Shown here: positions 17,510 through 27,584 of the stretch, piece by piece
Layout of the letters: each line of letters starts with the position of its first letter
Position numbering within the stretch: the first letter of the stretch is position 1
Assembly (NCBI RefSeq): GCF_009734425.1
Contig: NZ_CP046455.1
Span: forward strand, 1,984,001 to 2,048,000
DNA length: 64,000 nucleotides
Source: Corynebacterium occultum
GTDB taxonomy: Bacteria; Actinomycetota; Actinomycetes; Mycobacteriales; Mycobacteriaceae
Direction: 5' to 3'
Position numbers and translations under genes: made by a program
Notes under the pieces: model-generated
What the model saw: the letters and a program-made list of their open reading frames with translations, nothing else
The model's database searches: none
What the model was told of the DNA's origin: nothing

Positions 17510-20500
17510 CTAGACCTTGGCGACGGTCGCGGTGACCCCCTTGAGGATGTCATGCGCACCCTCGCCCAGATCGCCCTCGGTCACCTCGAAGGAGGTGCCC
17601 AGAACCTCTGCAGCGATATGTGCGGCGTGGCGCTTGGCCCACTCCTGCTTATCCGCCGGAACAGCGAGCTTCACACTGATGCGGTCGGAGACCTCGAACC
17701 CGGAGGCCTTGCGGGCGTCCTGCAGACCACGGATCACATCCGCGGCCCAACCCTCAGCCTCGAGCTCCTCAGTCAGGTTCATGTCCAGGACGACGAGACC
17801 TTCCTCACCGTCAATCTGGGCGGTGGAGTCCGGGTTGGCGGCCACCAGGCGCTCCGTGAACTCACCCTCCTGCAGCTCGATGCCATCGGCGATGACCATC
17901 TCCCCCTCGCGGGTGTAGTTGCCGGACTTCACGGCCTTGATCACCTTCTGCACATCACGACCCAGCCGGGGGCCGGCGACCTTGGCGTTGACGACAACCT
18001 CGAAGGTGCCCACCGAGTCGACATCATCAGTCAACAGCACCTCCTTGACGTTGACTTCATCGCGGATGATGTCGGCAAACTCGGACAGCTTGGCGGAATC
18101 CGGCAGCGCGACGGTCAGCTGCGGCAGCGGCAGACGGTTGCGCAGCTTATGCGCCTTACGCACCGAGGAGGCCGCGGAGCAGACCCCACGGATGGCGTCC
18201 ATGGCGGAGACCAGGTCAGCATCAGCCGGGAAGGCCTCGGCTGCCGGGAAATCGGTCAGGTGGACGGAGCGACCACCGGTCAGACCACGCCAGATGACCT
18301 CGGAAAGGTAAGGCAGCAGCGGGGCGGCGACCCGGGTGAGGGTCTCCAGCACGGTGTAGAGGGTGTTGAAGGCCTCGGGGTGCTGGTCATCGCCGACCCA
18401 GAAACGGTCACGGGAACGACGCACATACCAGTTGGTGAGGGCATCGGAGAAGGAGCGGACCTCATCACAGGCACGGGAGATGTCGGTGGCGTCCAGGGCA
18501 CCGGAGACATTGGCCACCAGGTCATGCAGCTTGGCCAGGATGTAGCGGTCCAGGACGTTGGTGGAGTCCACCGACCACTCCGCCGGCCTGGAGGAGTAGA
18601 GCTGCAGGAAGGTGTAGGCATTCCACATCGGCAGCAGCGCCTGGCGCACCCCATCGCGGATCCCCTGCTCGGTGACAATCAGGTTGCCGCCGCGCAGGAT
18701 CGGGGAGCTCATCAGGAACCAGCGCATGGCATCCGAGCCATCGCGGTCGAAGACCTCGTTGACGTTGGGGTAGTTGCCCTTGGACTTGGACATCTTCTGG
18801 CCGTCATCACCGAGCACGATGCCGTGGGCGACGACCTTCTTGAAGGCGGGGCGGTCGAAAAGTGCCACGGAGAGCACGTGCAGCAGGTAGAACCAGCCGC
18901 GGGTCTGCCCGATGTACTCCACGATGAAGTCCGCCGGGGCGTGGGACTCGAACCACTCCTTGTTCTCGAAGGGGTAGTGGAACTGGGCGAAAGGCATGGA
19001 GCCGGAGTCGAACCAGACGTCGAGGACATCGGTGACACGACGCATGGTGGACTTGCCGGTCGGGTCATCCGGGTTGGGGCGGGTCAGCTCATCAATGTCC
19101 GGGCGGTGCAGGGACTTCGGGCGTACCCCGAAGTCTGCCTCCAGCTCATCGAGGGAGCCGTAGACGTCCACGCGCGGGTATTCCTCGCTGTCGGAGACCC
19201 AGGCCGGGATCGGGGAACCCCAGTAGCGGGAACGGGAGATGTTCCAGTCACGGGCACCCTCCAGCCACTTGCCGAACTGGCCGTCCCGGATATGGCCGGG
19301 CATCCACTCGATCTGGTCGTGGTTGAGCTTGACCATGCGGTCCCGGATCTCGGTGACGTTGACGAACCAGGAGGGCAGCGCCATGTAGATCAGGGGCTCA
19401 CCGGAACGCCAGGAGTGCGGGTAGGAGTGCTCGATGGTGGCGTGGCGGACCACCCGGCCGTTGGTCTTGAGATCCTTGATGATGTCCTTGTTGGCATCGA
19501 AGACCAGCTGGCCCTGGTAGTCCGGGACCAGGGAGGTGAACTTACCGTCCATGTCGACGGGGATGACCACGCCGATGCCGTGTTCCTTACAGATGCTCAT
19601 GTCATCCTCACCGAAGGCCGGGGCCTGGTGGACGACACCGGTGCCGTCCTCGGTGGTGACGTATGCCGCCGGCAGCACACGGAAGGCGTTGTTCTCGGCT
19701 TCCTCGGCGAAGTAGTCGAAGACCGGCTGGTAGGTGAAGCCCACGAGCTCGGCGCCCGGGAAGGTCAGCAGCACCTCGGCGTCCTCACCCAGTTCCTTGG
19801 TGTGTGCCCCACGCAGGGCATCAGCCAGGATCAGGACCTGGCCGGCAAAGCCCTCGGCACCGGACTCCCCGACCTTGACGGCGGCATAGGTGACCTCCGG
19901 GTTGACGGCCAGCGCCAGGTTGGAGGGCAGGGTCCAGGGGGTGGTGGTCCAGGCGATGAAGGCGGCGTCGGAAAGCTCCGGGTGGGCCTTGAGGGTGGCC
20001 TCGGCAGCGGAACCGGCATCGGCACCGGTGACCGGCATGGTCACGGTCAGGGTCGGATCCTGACGCATCTTGTAGGAGTCGTCCAGGCGGGTCTCCTGGT
20101 TGGACAGGGGGGTGTGCTCCGCCCAGGAGTAGGGCAGGACACGGAAGCCCTGGTAGATCAGGCCCTTGTCATAGAGCTGCTTGAAGGCCCAGATCACGGA
20201 CTCCATGTAGGAGAGGTCCATGGTCTTGTAACCGTTCTCGAAGTCCACCCAACGAGCCTGGCGGGTGACGTACTCCTCCCATTCCTTGGTGTACTTCAGA
20301 ACGGAGGTGGCACAGTACTCATTGAACTTGGCCAGACCCATCTTCTCGATCTCGCCCTTGTCCTTGATGCCGAGCTGCTTCTCAGCCTCCAGCTCGGCGG
20401 GCAGTCCGTGGGTGTCCCAGCCGAAGACCCGGGGCACGTGGTATCCGCGCATGGTCTTGAAACGGGGGACAATGTCCTTGACGTAGCCGGTCAGCAGGTG

Positions 20501-20701
20501 ACCATAGTGCGGCAGACCATTGGCGAAGGGCGGACCGTCGTAGAATACGTACTCCTCGCAGCCTTCACGGTTCTCCAGGGAGGCCTGGAAAGTCTGGTCC
20601 TCATCCCAGTACTTGAGGACCTTTTCCTCCATGTCAGGGAAACGGGTTGATCCACCCGTCAGGTCCACCTTCGGGTAAACCCCACCTACGGCTTCACTCA
20701 T
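17510..20701 (-). CDS. ileS: Isoleucyl-tRNA synthetase
   Basis: Charges tRNA-Ile. A class I synthetase with the HIGH-type motif [12 protein letters not shown] near residue 50 and the KMSKS motif [10 protein letters not shown] near residue 640. GWDTHGLP and the CP1 editing domain with [11 protein letters not shown] lie between them. ATG 20701 gives 1,063 aa, the usual length, and matches the family N-terminus better than the long frame reaching 21049. A T-box riboswitch precedes it, so expression should respond to uncharged tRNA-Ile. Confidence 0.97.
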   Translation of the reverse strand: MSEAVGGVYPKVDLTGGSTRFPDMEEKVLKYWDEDQTFQASLENREGCEEYVFYDGPPFANGLPHYGHLLTGYVKDIVPRFKTMRGYHVPRVFGWDTHGLPAELEAEKQLGIKDKGEIEKMGLAKFNEYCATSVLKYTKEWEEYVTRQARWVDFENGYKTMDLSYMESVIWAFKQLYDKGLIYQGFRVLPYSWAEHTPLSNQETRLDDSYKMRQDPTLTVTMPVTGADAGSAAEATLKAHPELSDAAFIAWTTTPWTLPSNLALAVNPEVTYAAVKVGESGAEGFAGQVLILADALRGAHTKELGEDAEVLLTFPGAELVGFTYQPVFDYFAEEAENNAFRVLPAAYVTTEDGTGVVHQAPAFGEDDMSICKEHGIGVVIPVDMDGKFTSLVPDYQGQLVFDANKDIIKDLKTNGRVVRHATIEHSYPHSWRSGEPLIYMALPSWFVNVTEIRDRMVKLNHDQIEWMPGHIRDGQFGKWLEGARDWNISRSRYWGSPIPAWVSDSEEYPRVDVYGSLDELEADFGVRPKSLHRPDIDELTRPNPDDPTGKSTMRRVTDVLDVWFDSGSMPFAQFHYPFENKEWFESHAPADFIVEYIGQTRGWFYLLHVLSVALFDRPAFKKVVAHGIVLGDDGQKMSKSKGNYPNVNEVFDRDGSDAMRWFLMSSPILRGGNLIVTEQGIRDGVRQALLPMWNAYTFLQLYSSRPAEWSVDSTNVLDRYILAKLHDLVANVSGALDATDISRACDEVRSFSDALTNWYVRRSRDRFWVGDDQHPEAFNTLYTVLETLTRVAAPLLPYLSEVIWRGLTGGRSVHLTDFPAAEAFPADADLVSAMDAIRGVCSAASSVRKAHKLRNRLPLPQLTVALPDSAKLSEFADIIRDEVNVKEVLLTDDVDSVGTFEVVVNAKVAGPRLGRDVQKVIKAVKSGNYTREGEMVIADGIELQEGEFTERLVAANPDSTAQIDGEEGLVVLDMNLTEELEAEGWAADVIRGLQDARKASGFEVSDRISVKLAVPADKQEWAKRHAAHIAAEVLGTSFEVTEGDLGEGAHDILKGVTATVAKV

Positions 20702-20714
20702 TAGCCTCGACAAC

Positions 20715-20950
20715 TCCTTCATCACACAGCTTCGGATAAGCACGGTCAGTGCAGGGACGCCGCCTGAAACCAGACTGCGCGGTACCACCCCGCTTGAGCA
20801 CCGGCGCCTGATGCGCCGGCACTCCACTTCCTTGTGTGTTGAAGGTATGTCACGGTCCCACCCGTCCGGTTCTACTGTGCCAGCCAAGGTGGCCTGGCAG
20901 TTCTTCCGGATGCTCCCCGGTGATGGCCGGTTCATCGCGTTGACGTCCTC
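20715..20950 (-). promoter_or_regulatory. T-box riboswitch for tRNA-Ile
   Basis: On the minus strand the conserved T-box core GGGTGGTACCGCG lies at about 20779-20791. A short stem I carries an ATC (Ile) specifier at 20922-20924 in the context CCATCACCGG, and a strong GC-rich hairpin (about 20797-20821) stands between them. The short stem I and the position just before the ileS start fit the actinobacterial class that acts on translation by freeing the Shine-Dalgarno region near 20705-20720. The ends are approximate. Confidence 0.88.
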
Positions 20951-21077
20951 CCCCTCAACAGGAGAGGCGTTATAGCTGACAAGTGTAGCGCACCATATCC
21001 CCGCTGGCTGAATCACTGATCCCCACCTCCGGCCAGTCGGAGTGGCCACCCTGAGGGGCTCCCCGGGGGAAGAAAAA

Positions 21078-21123
21078 ACTCCCCCGCCACCCCCCCCCTT
21101 GTAGGGGGGATGTGCGAGGGAGT
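21078..21123 (-). terminator. Rho-independent terminator of divIVA
   Basis: ACTCCC (21078-21083) pairs with GGGAGT (21118-21123) around an inner C-run/G-run stem. On the minus strand the stem is followed by six T residues, a classic terminator 40 bp after the divIVA stop. It separates divIVA from the ileS T-box. Confidence 0.8.
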
Positions 21124-21161
21124 GCGGTGCGGATCAACCACACAGCTGCGAGGGGCTGTAT

Positions 21162-22361
21162 CTAGCCCTGCTTCTCCGGCTCACCCTGCGGTGCGGAGGA
21201 ACCACGGCTGTCGAGCTCGTCGAGCTGGCTCTGCAGCAGGGTCTTCAGGCGGGTACGGTACTCACGCTCGAAGACACGCAGCTCGGAGATGCGGGTCTCC
21301 AGTGCGGTCTGCTGACGCTTGACCGTGGACATGATCTCGTTGTGCTTGCGCTCCGCATCGGCCTGCAGTGCAGCGGCCTTCTCCTCGGCCTGACGGATCT
21401 GTGCCTCAGCGCGGGCGTTGGCCTCATCGACGGTGGTGCTGGCCTGTGCATTGGCCGAGTCGATGGTGTTCTTCGCCTGCGTGTTAGCGGAGTCGATGGT
21501 GTTCTTGGCCTGGCTCTCAGCGTCGCTGAGCTGCTTCTGGGACTGGGCCTCAGCCTCAGAAACCATGGTCTTGGCCTTGGTGTCGGCTTCGCTCAGCTGA
21601 GTGGCAACCCTGCGGTTGGCTTCATCGACGGTGTTCTTGGCCTGGGTCTCAGCCTCATTGAGCTGCTTCTCGGCGGCGGAACGTGCCTCATCCAGCATGG
21701 AGCGGGACTCAGCCTGCGCCTCGGTGGTGAGACGATCAGCCATTTCCTGGGCCAGGCCCAGAACCTTGGCGGCCTGCATATGGGTGTCAGCGGTGGCGGT
21801 ACCGGAAGGTGCGGCAGCGCTGACGGCAGCGGAAGGACGGGAAGCGGCGGAAGCCTTGGCGGCAGCGGCCTCCTTGCGGGCGGACTCAACCTCGGAGCGT
21901 GCCTTGGCCAGTTCAGCCTTAGCTTCTTCAGCTTCCTTGCGGGCCTTATCCAGGGCTGCGGTGTCCACACCGGACTTGGAGCTGTCCTGGGTGTTCTGCT
22001 TGCGGGCGTTCTCTGCCTCGTTGCGGAGCTTGTCCAGCTCAGCCTGGTTGGCCTTACGCACCTCGGTCAGCTTCGCTTCGTACTCAGCGCGAACCTTGGC
22101 CTCGGCATCCTTGCGGATCGCTGCTTCATCAACGGAAGAACCCGAGCCAGAAGAAACCGAGCCACCAGTGGCACCACTCTTCTGGGCCTTCTCCAGCTCC
22201 TCGGAGCGCTGGCGCAGTTCGTCGTTCTCCTCCTGAAACTGAGCCAGTGTGTCCTCGACGAGATCGAGGAACTGATCAACCTCGTCTTCGTTGTAGCCGC
22301 GCTTGCCTATCGGCGGCTTACTGAAAGCGACATTGTGCACGTCTGCTGGTGTCAGCGGCAT
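21162..22361 (-). CDS. divIVA: Polar growth scaffold DivIVA (Wag31)
   Basis: A cytoplasmic coiled-coil scaffold that recruits the apical wall-synthesis machinery. The N-terminal DivIVA domain reads [35 protein letters not shown] (split here as residues 2-20 and 21-36). A Ser/Gly linker (about 65-75) leads to a very long coiled coil rich in Ala, Glu and Lys, with near-repeats of [10 protein letters not shown] around residues 275-305. 399 aa is within the corynebacterial range and longer than mycobacterial Wag31. AAGGGA precedes the ATG. Confidence 0.96.
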   Translation of the reverse strand: MPLTPADVHNVAFSKPPIGKRGYNEDEVDQFLDLVEDTLAQFQEENDELRQRSEELEKAQKSGATGGSVSSGSGSSVDEAAIRKDAEAKVRAEYEAKLTEVRKANQAELDKLRNEAENARKQNTQDSSKSGVDTAALDKARKEAEEAKAELAKARSEVESARKEAAAAKASAASRPSAAVSAAAPSGTATADTHMQAAKVLGLAQEMADRLTTEAQAESRSMLDEARSAAEKQLNEAETQAKNTVDEANRRVATQLSEADTKAKTMVSEAEAQSQKQLSDAESQAKNTIDSANTQAKNTIDSANAQASTTVDEANARAEAQIRQAEEKAAALQADAERKHNEIMSTVKRQQTALETRISELRVFEREYRTRLKTLLQSQLDELDSRGSSAPQGEPEKQG

Positions 22362-22754
22362 TAGCGTTCCCTTCGAGTTCTATCTGTCCCATTGACAAGA
22401 TGCAGGGCGTTCCCACACTTGAATTCCACATCATATTACGTTGTTTATGTTCTGAGTGTACTCGGCAACACCCTTTCCTGTGTCCGACTCGCAGGCCGGT
22501 TCACCAGGTAGGGGTAACCCCTCAAAAACCATCAGACTACTTCATCTTCCTTCACTCCACTCCCTTCAGCCACTTCAGCACGGGTTTTGCCCGGAAACTC
22601 CCCCACCCCAGAGCCTGTCACTACTCATGTTCCGGGGATTCGCCTCCCCGGCATCACCCTGGGCGGGTCCTCCCTGACTCCCCTCGCTGAAGAGGACCAG
22701 CCTGAAACGCAGAAATCCGCCGAAGCCACGGAAAGGCTTCGGCGGAGCATCTCA
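22362..22754 (-). other. divIVA upstream region (393 bp, no gene)
   Basis: A TATGAT -10-like box on the minus strand (22430-22435) could drive divIVA with a leader of about 65 nt. A 6-bp CCGGGG/CCCCGG hairpin lies around 22632-22651 and the yggT terminator at 22716-22746. Pyrimidine-rich plus-strand ORFs here lack a Shine-Dalgarno sequence or family features and are not called. Confidence 0.5.
22716..22746 (-). terminator. Terminator after yggT
   Basis: A 12-bp perfect stem (22716-22727 with 22735-22746) and a 7-nt loop. TTTCT follows on the minus strand, 9 bp beyond the yggT stop. Confidence 0.85.
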
Positions 22755-23048
22755 TCAGATGAGGAAAACCACCTGCACCACGATCTGCAGGAGCATCATG
22801 ATGAAGAAGAGCACGATCACTGAGATGTCCAGGGCCACCCCACCCATCCGCACCGGGGGGATTATTCTCCGGAGCGCCTTCACAGGCGGATCAGTGACCA
22901 GGAAGATCGGTTCCGCGACATAGCTGAACCACCGGGGCGGCTGGAAGTTGCGGGAGAAGGAGTGGATCATCTCGATCACGAGCCGCGCGATGAGCAGCAG
23001 CACAAAGATCCGGATGATCACGTAGAGAATGGTTCCGATGAGCGTCAC
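22755..23048 (-). CDS. YggT family membrane protein
   Basis: A 97-aa protein with two hydrophobic regions (about 4-25 and 72-95) on either side of a cytoplasmic loop with FLVTDPPVKALRRIIPP. The loop motif and size are those of the YggT family, which sits beside sepF in many Gram-positive bacteria and is linked to envelope or division functions of uncertain nature. The GTG at 23048 lies seven bases after TAGGCT (23056-23061), so the mRNA may be leaderless. Confidence 0.9.
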   Translation of the reverse strand: MTLIGTILYVIIRIFVLLLIARLVIEMIHSFSRNFQPPRWFSYVAEPIFLVTDPPVKALRRIIPPVRMGGVALDISVIVLFFIMMLLQIVVQVVFLI

Positions 23049-23176
23049 GGTTCCGAGCCTAACCTACGGAACCCTTCTGGTGCGAAAGTGCCGCAGTACA
23101 CATCCCGGAAAACTTTCTTCGCCCCCCCACCCACCGCCCTGAACAACCCCCCAGCCCGCCCAGATACTGATAGCCC

Positions 23177-23219
23177 AAGACGAAGTGCACCCCGCCACAT
23201 CATGGGCGAGGTGCGGTCT
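23177..23219 (-). terminator. Hairpin between sepF and yggT
   Basis: GCACC...GGTGC and CGCC/GGGCG-type pairings flanked by AAGAC and GTCTT form a long imperfect stem 53 bp after the sepF stop. It fits a terminator and supports a separate yggT promoter. Confidence 0.65.
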
Positions 23220-23271
23220 TAAGGCGGTGTCTGCCCGATACTCCGCCGTGCGAGGACCTCCCCGGCGGGGT

Positions 23272-23715
23272 CTAGCGCAGGCGCGCGGCGCGCTCCAGCT
23301 CACGCTCCGTGACATCAGCGTTCTCCGGGATGATGGCGAACACCTTCGGGCCGACCTTCTTCATGTCGCCGCGGACGGCGAAGCAGAGACCGGCGGCGAA
23401 GTCCACCAGGCGGGTGGCCTCGGACTTGTCCATGTTGTTGACATCGAAGACCACGACGTCACCATCCCGGAAGGGCTCACCGATACGGGCGGCTTCCTTG
23501 TAGGAGCGCAGCTCCACGGGGACGATGGTGGCAGCGTAGCTGGCCGGCTCCGGGGTCGGTGCCGGCTGATAGTCCTCATAATCGTGGCGGGGTGCGTATG
23601 CCGCAGAGCCCTGAGTCTCCCCGTAGCGGGAGCCCTCGGCGTAGTAGGCGTCGTCCTGCTCCATGTCGATCGGAGTAAGACCGAAGAATTCCTTGGCGCT
23701 CTTCATGATTGACAT
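23272..23715 (-). CDS. sepF: Cell division protein SepF
   Basis: Membrane anchor of the FtsZ ring in bacteria without FtsA. Residues 1-13 (MSIMKSAKEFFGL) are the amphipathic membrane-binding helix. An acidic Tyr/Pro-rich linker (about 17-60) leads to the globular SepF domain (65-147) with VVVFDVNNMD and FAAGLCFAVRGDMKKVG. 147 aa is normal. AAGGGG precedes the ATG by eight bases. Absence of ftsA in the dcw cluster makes SepF the likely sole early FtsZ anchor. Confidence 0.96.
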   Translation of the reverse strand: MSIMKSAKEFFGLTPIDMEQDDAYYAEGSRYGETQGSAAYAPRHDYEDYQPAPTPEPASYAATIVPVELRSYKEAARIGEPFRDGDVVVFDVNNMDKSEATRLVDFAAGLCFAVRGDMKKVGPKVFAIIPENADVTERELERAARLR

Positions 23716-23780
23716 CGCGGTGTCCCCTTAGAAAATTGTGAGATTGTGCAGCTGACGGCAGTTTCCGGGCGGATTGCAGT

Positions 23781-24488
23781 CTACCGTACTGGCCTATTTC
23801 CGAATATAGCCGTTCCGACACGCACGACATCAGAGCCGGCGCAAATCGCCTCCTCCAGATCCCCTGACATACCGGCGGAAAGCTTGAGTCCGGATCCCAG
23901 TCCGTCCCGGATTCCGGCGGCCCAGGCGAACACCTCGGCGGCATCAGAGCCCAGCGGCGGCACACACATCACCCCGGCTAATTCCAGATGCTCCGCCTCC
24001 TGCAGGGCGGCAGCCAGCTTATCGACGTCCGCGGCCACCGCCCCACCCCGGGAGGTGTCACCGTCGGCGCTGAGCTGGATGAAACAGGGCAGGACCGCGG
24101 TGCTGCGGTCACCACGCTCCAGGGCCAGGGACATCCCCCGCTCCAGCCCGCTGATCAACCTCTCATTGTCAATGCTGTGCACCGCGGCAGCCCAGCGGGC
24201 CACCGAGTTCGCCTTCTTCGACTGGATCTGGCCGATCATGTGGATCTGGGCGCCCGGCACGGCCTCCGCCTTGGTTCGGGCCTCCTGTTCGCGGTTCTCC
24301 GCGACCATGGGGACCCCGAGGTCCACCAGCCGCTGCAGGTCCTCCGCCGGATGGAACTTGCTCACCGGCAGCAGCTGCACCTCCTCACCCTCACGCCCGG
24401 CCTTGAGGAGGGCGGCGTCGATACGCCGCCGCACCGCGGCGATGTTCTCGGACAGCTCGATGCTGCGGGTATCTAGCTCAGTATTCAA
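23781..24488 (-). CDS. YggS family PLP-homeostasis protein
   Basis: A PLP-binding protein of the YggS/PROSC (PLPBP) family, which buffers pyridoxal phosphate and has no known catalytic activity. The PLP lysine is in LLPVSKFHP near residue 44. Further family motifs are HMIGQIQSKK and LSAGMSGDLEEAI near the C-terminus, which bind the phosphate. 235 aa is normal. It sits between sepF and pgeF, 21 bp after the pgeF stop, a conserved order in Gram-positive bacteria. Confidence 0.94.
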   Translation of the reverse strand: MNTELDTRSIELSENIAAVRRRIDAALLKAGREGEEVQLLPVSKFHPAEDLQRLVDLGVPMVAENREQEARTKAEAVPGAQIHMIGQIQSKKANSVARWAAAVHSIDNERLISGLERGMSLALERGDRSTAVLPCFIQLSADGDTSRGGAVAADVDKLAAALQEAEHLELAGVMCVPPLGSDAAEVFAWAAGIRDGLGSGLKLSAGMSGDLEEAICAGSDVVRVGTAIFGNRPVR

Positions 24489-24509
24489 CTAACTTCCTTC
24501 TTGAGAGTT

Positions 24510-25232
24510 CTAGGGCAGCCACACCAGGCCGGCCTGACGACCAGTCTTTCCTTCCCGGCGGTAGGAGAAGAAATCCTCATCCGCAATGGTGCACCGCGGA
24601 TCGGAGTCGATGGCGGTGACACCCAGGCTCAGCAGCTGCCGGATCAGCCCGGCACGGACGTCGATCCCCCAGGTCCCCTGGGAGGTGCGGGTCCGGGATC
24701 CGGGGAGGCGTGATTCCACATCATCGGCCATCGCCTTGGGTACCTCATAATTCTTACCCGAGGCGGCGGCCCCCATCAGCACGTGGATCCGGGCCGCTTC
24801 GGCGCCGAGTTCCACCATCTGCGCCACGGTGCGTTCCACGATGCCGTTGCGTGCCCCCATCCGCCCGGCGTGGACTGCGGCGACGACCCCGTTGTGGTGG
24901 TCGGAGAGCAGGACCGGGACACAGTCCGCGACCAGTACCGCCAGCGCCAGTCTCCGGCTGGTGGTGACCAGTGCGTCGGTGGCCGGGACCGGGTTCTCCC
25001 GGGGCGCGTCCACCACAGTGACCGTGTTGGAGTGGACCTGTTCCATCCACACCAGGTTGCGTTCGGGTAGCCCGATGGATTCGGCCAGGCGTGCCCGGTT
25101 CGTGGCCACCGCGGCCGGATCATCACCGACGTGATCTCCCAGGTTGAAGGAGCGGTAGGGGGAAAGGGAAACCCCGCCCGCTCGGGTGGTGAACACCTTA
25201 CGGACGGGGCGGTTAACCTCATTCAATGCCAT
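24510..25232 (-). CDS. pgeF: Purine nucleoside phosphorylase / laccase-domain protein (YfiH, PgeF)
   Basis: A member of the YfiH/LACC1 family, cytoplasmic enzymes with purine nucleoside phosphorylase/deaminase activity and, in E. coli, an editing role on UDP-MurNAc precursors. The His/Cys active-site residues are seen in WMEQVHSN, VLVADCVPVLLSD and AAVHAGRMG. 240 aa is typical. It follows ftsZ by 11 bp. In this context (after ftsZ, next to mur genes) the peptidoglycan-precursor editing role is attractive but not proven. Confidence 0.92.
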   Translation of the reverse strand: MALNEVNRPVRKVFTTRAGGVSLSPYRSFNLGDHVGDDPAAVATNRARLAESIGLPERNLVWMEQVHSNTVTVVDAPRENPVPATDALVTTSRRLALAVLVADCVPVLLSDHHNGVVAAVHAGRMGARNGIVERTVAQMVELGAEAARIHVLMGAAASGKNYEVPKAMADDVESRLPGSRTRTSQGTWGIDVRAGLIRQLLSLGVTAIDSDPRCTIADEDFFSYRREGKTGRQAGLVWLP

Positions 25233-25243
25233 GAGCTGGCATT

Positions 25244-26614
25244 TTAGCGCATGAAGCTCGGCACGTCGAGATCATCGTCGCCATCATCACGACGATCATC
25301 GCGGCGGTCATCGCGGCGGTCATCACGACGGTCCTGGTAACGGTCGTCGCGGGGTTCGTCCCGACGCTCATCCCGGCGGGAGTCGCGGTAGCGATCCTCA
25401 CTGGAGGTGAAGAGTCCACCGCTGGCCGGCCGGTCCTCGTAGCGGTGACGGGCGCTGGCGGCACGCTCACCGTAGGGGCCGCGTTCTTCACGGGTCTCGG
25501 CCTGGCCGCGCTCCCCGAACATGGAGTCGCGGTTGCCACTCTGCTCCGGGTTGATGGCATTGTTCACCGGGGCCGGGGTGACCGGCTCAGCTGCCCGGGC
25601 CTGGGTGGCCGGGTTAGCCTGCTGCGAAGCCTGCTGGGAGGGGGTGTCATTGTTGACGTTGGAGGAGTCTGCACCGTCGAAGCCGGTGGCGATGATGGTC
25701 ACGCGGACCTCATCTCCGAGGTTGTCGTCGATGATGGTGCCGAAGATGATGTTGGCATCCGGGTCGGCCTTCTCCTCCACCATGGAGGAGGCCTGGTAGA
25801 CCTCGTGCAGGCCGAGGTCGGAACCACCGGCGACGGAGAGCAGAACACCCTTGGCGCCTTCCATGGTGGATTCCAGCAGCGGGGAGTTGATGGCCTGCTG
25901 GGCGGCGCTCATGACGCGGTCATCGCCCCGTGCGGAACCGACACCCATCAGGGCGGAGCCGGCATCCGACATGACGGAACGAACATCCGCGAAGTCCACG
26001 TTGATCATGCCCGGGGTGGTGATCAACATGGTGATGCCCTGGACACCGTTGTGCAGCACCTCATCGGCGGCGCGGAACGCCTCCATCATGGAGAGGTTGG
26101 AGTCACCGAGCTCCAGCAGGCGGTCATTCGGGATGACGATGAGGGTGTCACAGACCTCGCGCAGCGCCTCGATACCCTCGAATGCCTGGCGGGTGCGGCG
26201 TTTGCCCTCGAACTTGAAGGGGCGGGTGACGACACCAACGGTCAGGGCACCCATCTTCTTGGCGATATTGGCCACCACCGGAGCGGCACCGGTACCGGTG
26301 CCACCACCCTCACCTGCGGTGACGAACACCATGTCCGCCCCCTTGAGGGTTTCCTCGATCTCGTTCTTGTGGTCCTCAGCAGAGGTCCGGCCCACATCGG
26401 GGTTGGCACCGGCACCGAGACCACGGGTGGCCTCACGACCGATGTCGAGCTTGACATCGGCATCGGAGAACATCAGGGCCTGGGAGTCGGTGTTCACGGC
26501 GATGAACTCAACACCCTTGAGGCCCTCCTCGATCATGCGGTTGACGGCGTTGACGCCACCGCCACCAACGCCGACGACCTTGATAACGGCGAGGAAGTTG
26601 TTCGGAGAGGTCAT
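25244..26614 (-). CDS. ftsZ: Cell division GTPase FtsZ
   Basis: A tubulin-like GTPase forming the Z ring. The nucleotide-binding motifs are [13 protein letters not shown] near residue 15 and the tubulin signature [13 protein letters not shown] near 100. A long charged linker (about 320-440) ends in four tandem RDDR-type repeats encoded by 12-bp DNA repeats. The conserved C-terminal peptide [11 protein letters not shown], the SepF-binding tail, closes the protein. 456 aa is normal for corynebacteria. It has its own promoter in the 307-bp gap after ftsQ. Confidence 0.98.
   Translation of the reverse strand: MTSPNNFLAVIKVVGVGGGGVNAVNRMIEEGLKGVEFIAVNTDSQALMFSDADVKLDIGREATRGLGAGANPDVGRTSAEDHKNEIEETLKGADMVFVTAGEGGGTGTGAAPVVANIAKKMGALTVGVVTRPFKFEGKRRTRQAFEGIEALREVCDTLIVIPNDRLLELGDSNLSMMEAFRAADEVLHNGVQGITMLITTPGMINVDFADVRSVMSDAGSALMGVGSARGDDRVMSAAQQAINSPLLESTMEGAKGVLLSVAGGSDLGLHEVYQASSMVEEKADPDANIIFGTIIDDNLGDEVRVTIIATGFDGADSSNVNNDTPSQQASQQANPATQARAAEPVTPAPVNNAINPEQSGNRDSMFGERGQAETREERGPYGERAASARHRYEDRPASGGLFTSSEDRYRDSRRDERRDEPRDDRYQDRRDDRRDDRRDDRRDDGDDDLDVPSFMR
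25284..25331. repeat. Four tandem 12-bp repeats in the ftsZ linker
   Basis: Units at 25284-25295, 25296-25307, 25308-25319 and 25320-25331 share TCATC(A/G)CG(A/G)CG(A/G). The middle two are identical. They encode the Arg/Asp repeats before the FtsZ tail, and one unit is four residues, so length changes would stay in frame. Confidence 0.85.
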
Positions 26615-26921
26615 AAGGTTATGTCTCGCCTTTCAAAGAGAGTGTGCTGTGCGAAGCTTCAGTTTTTTCCGGACCAGCGGGAAACCCGCTGCCAGTGCGC
26701 GTGTTCTATATAATCTTCCAAAACCTGCGCGAGTTGTCGGACATTTGCGACGGCGTGTCGATCTCTCAACCTTAACTTTAGGGTTGTGACGTGCACAGAC
26801 ACCGACCCCGCCGCGGCCCCGGGACAGACCCGAAACCGTTTCTTGTCCACCCTAGCCGACTCCGGGGGCCAAGGACCCCAGACCCGGCTTCGGGGCTCCC
26901 CCGATGCGCACCATCTTCGCT
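26615..26921 (-). promoter_or_regulatory. ftsZ: ftsZ promoter region
   Basis: An AT-rich TATATA/TATAGA -10 region lies at 26705-26712 on the minus strand, about 90 nt before the ATG. Upstream is a 20-bp near-perfect dyad (26767-26786, one mismatch) beginning CAACCTTAA. A GACAC motif on the minus strand (26755-26759) lies between them; GACAC is the reported recognition core of WhiA. Short GGGG/CCCC hairpins near 26875-26900 follow the ftsQ stop and may attenuate read-through. Confidence 0.6.
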
Positions 26922-27581
26922 CTAACGGACGGTGACCATGGTGGGGTTGGAGATGTTCCAATGCTGGCCCTCCCGGCTGAGCACCGTCTCCATCGCCAAG
27001 GCCTTGTCATGGTTGTCGCGGTTCGCGCCCCAGTAGACGCTGCGGCCATCATGGAGATGGAAGGTGATCTCCAGTGCGGAGGGCACCTCCACCCGGGCCA
27101 CCTGCTCCCGGACCGCCGGGTCCACCGCGGCCACCACCTCAGCCACCTCAACCAGTTCCGCGGTGTCGTCATTGGCGTCACCGGTGACCTCGACCGTCTC
27201 CGCGGGGGGCTCGCCGATGAGGAAGGGAACCCCGGATTCATCGATCAGTTTGATGCCCTCAGCGGTGTCGGTGAAGAGCACCGCATTGCGTTCGGTGACG
27301 TCGATGCTGATGGTGGCCGGCCAGTTACGCCGCACGCTGACAGCCTTGACCCAGGGGGAATCCGCCACTGCCGAAGCTGCGGCGGCAACATTGACCCGCA
27401 GCATATTCTCCTCCGTGGCGATCCCGGAGACCTCCCGGACCTCCTCCTCCGGAAGGTGCCGGGTGCCACTGACCTCGATGTTCTCGACCTTCAGGATGGG
27501 TACTGCCCAGACCATGCCGAAGACCGCCGCCACCAGGACCGCGAGGCTGAGCAACGCCAGGCTGAGCTTCTTCCAGGACAT
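26922..27581 (-). CDS. ftsQ: Cell division protein FtsQ (DivIB)
   Basis: A bitopic divisome protein linking FtsL/FtsB-type partners with FtsW-FtsI. A cytoplasmic stub of six residues, a transmembrane helix (about 7-28), and the POTRA domain opening KVENIEVSGTRHLPEEEV, then the beta domain with VRRNWPATISIDVTERNAV. 219 aa. It starts 3 bp after murC, so it is translationally coupled, and it is followed by the ftsZ promoter region. Confidence 0.95.
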   Translation of the reverse strand: MSWKKLSLALLSLAVLVAAVFGMVWAVPILKVENIEVSGTRHLPEEEVREVSGIATEENMLRVNVAAAASAVADSPWVKAVSVRRNWPATISIDVTERNAVLFTDTAEGIKLIDESGVPFLIGEPPAETVEVTGDANDDTAELVEVAEVVAAVDPAVREQVARVEVPSALEITFHLHDGRSVYWGANRDNHDKALAMETVLSREGQHWNISNPTMVTVR

Positions 27582-27584
27582 GCG

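Noticed and set aside
17552..20650. 1,032-codon plus-strand ORF opposite ileS
   Set aside because: Antisense shadow of a well-conserved synthetase, with Gly/His/Asp-rich chance composition and no domain.
21417..21700. Regular DNA repeats as a CRISPR-like array
   Set aside because: The repeats are imperfect, in frame and encode the DivIVA coiled coil; no spacers.
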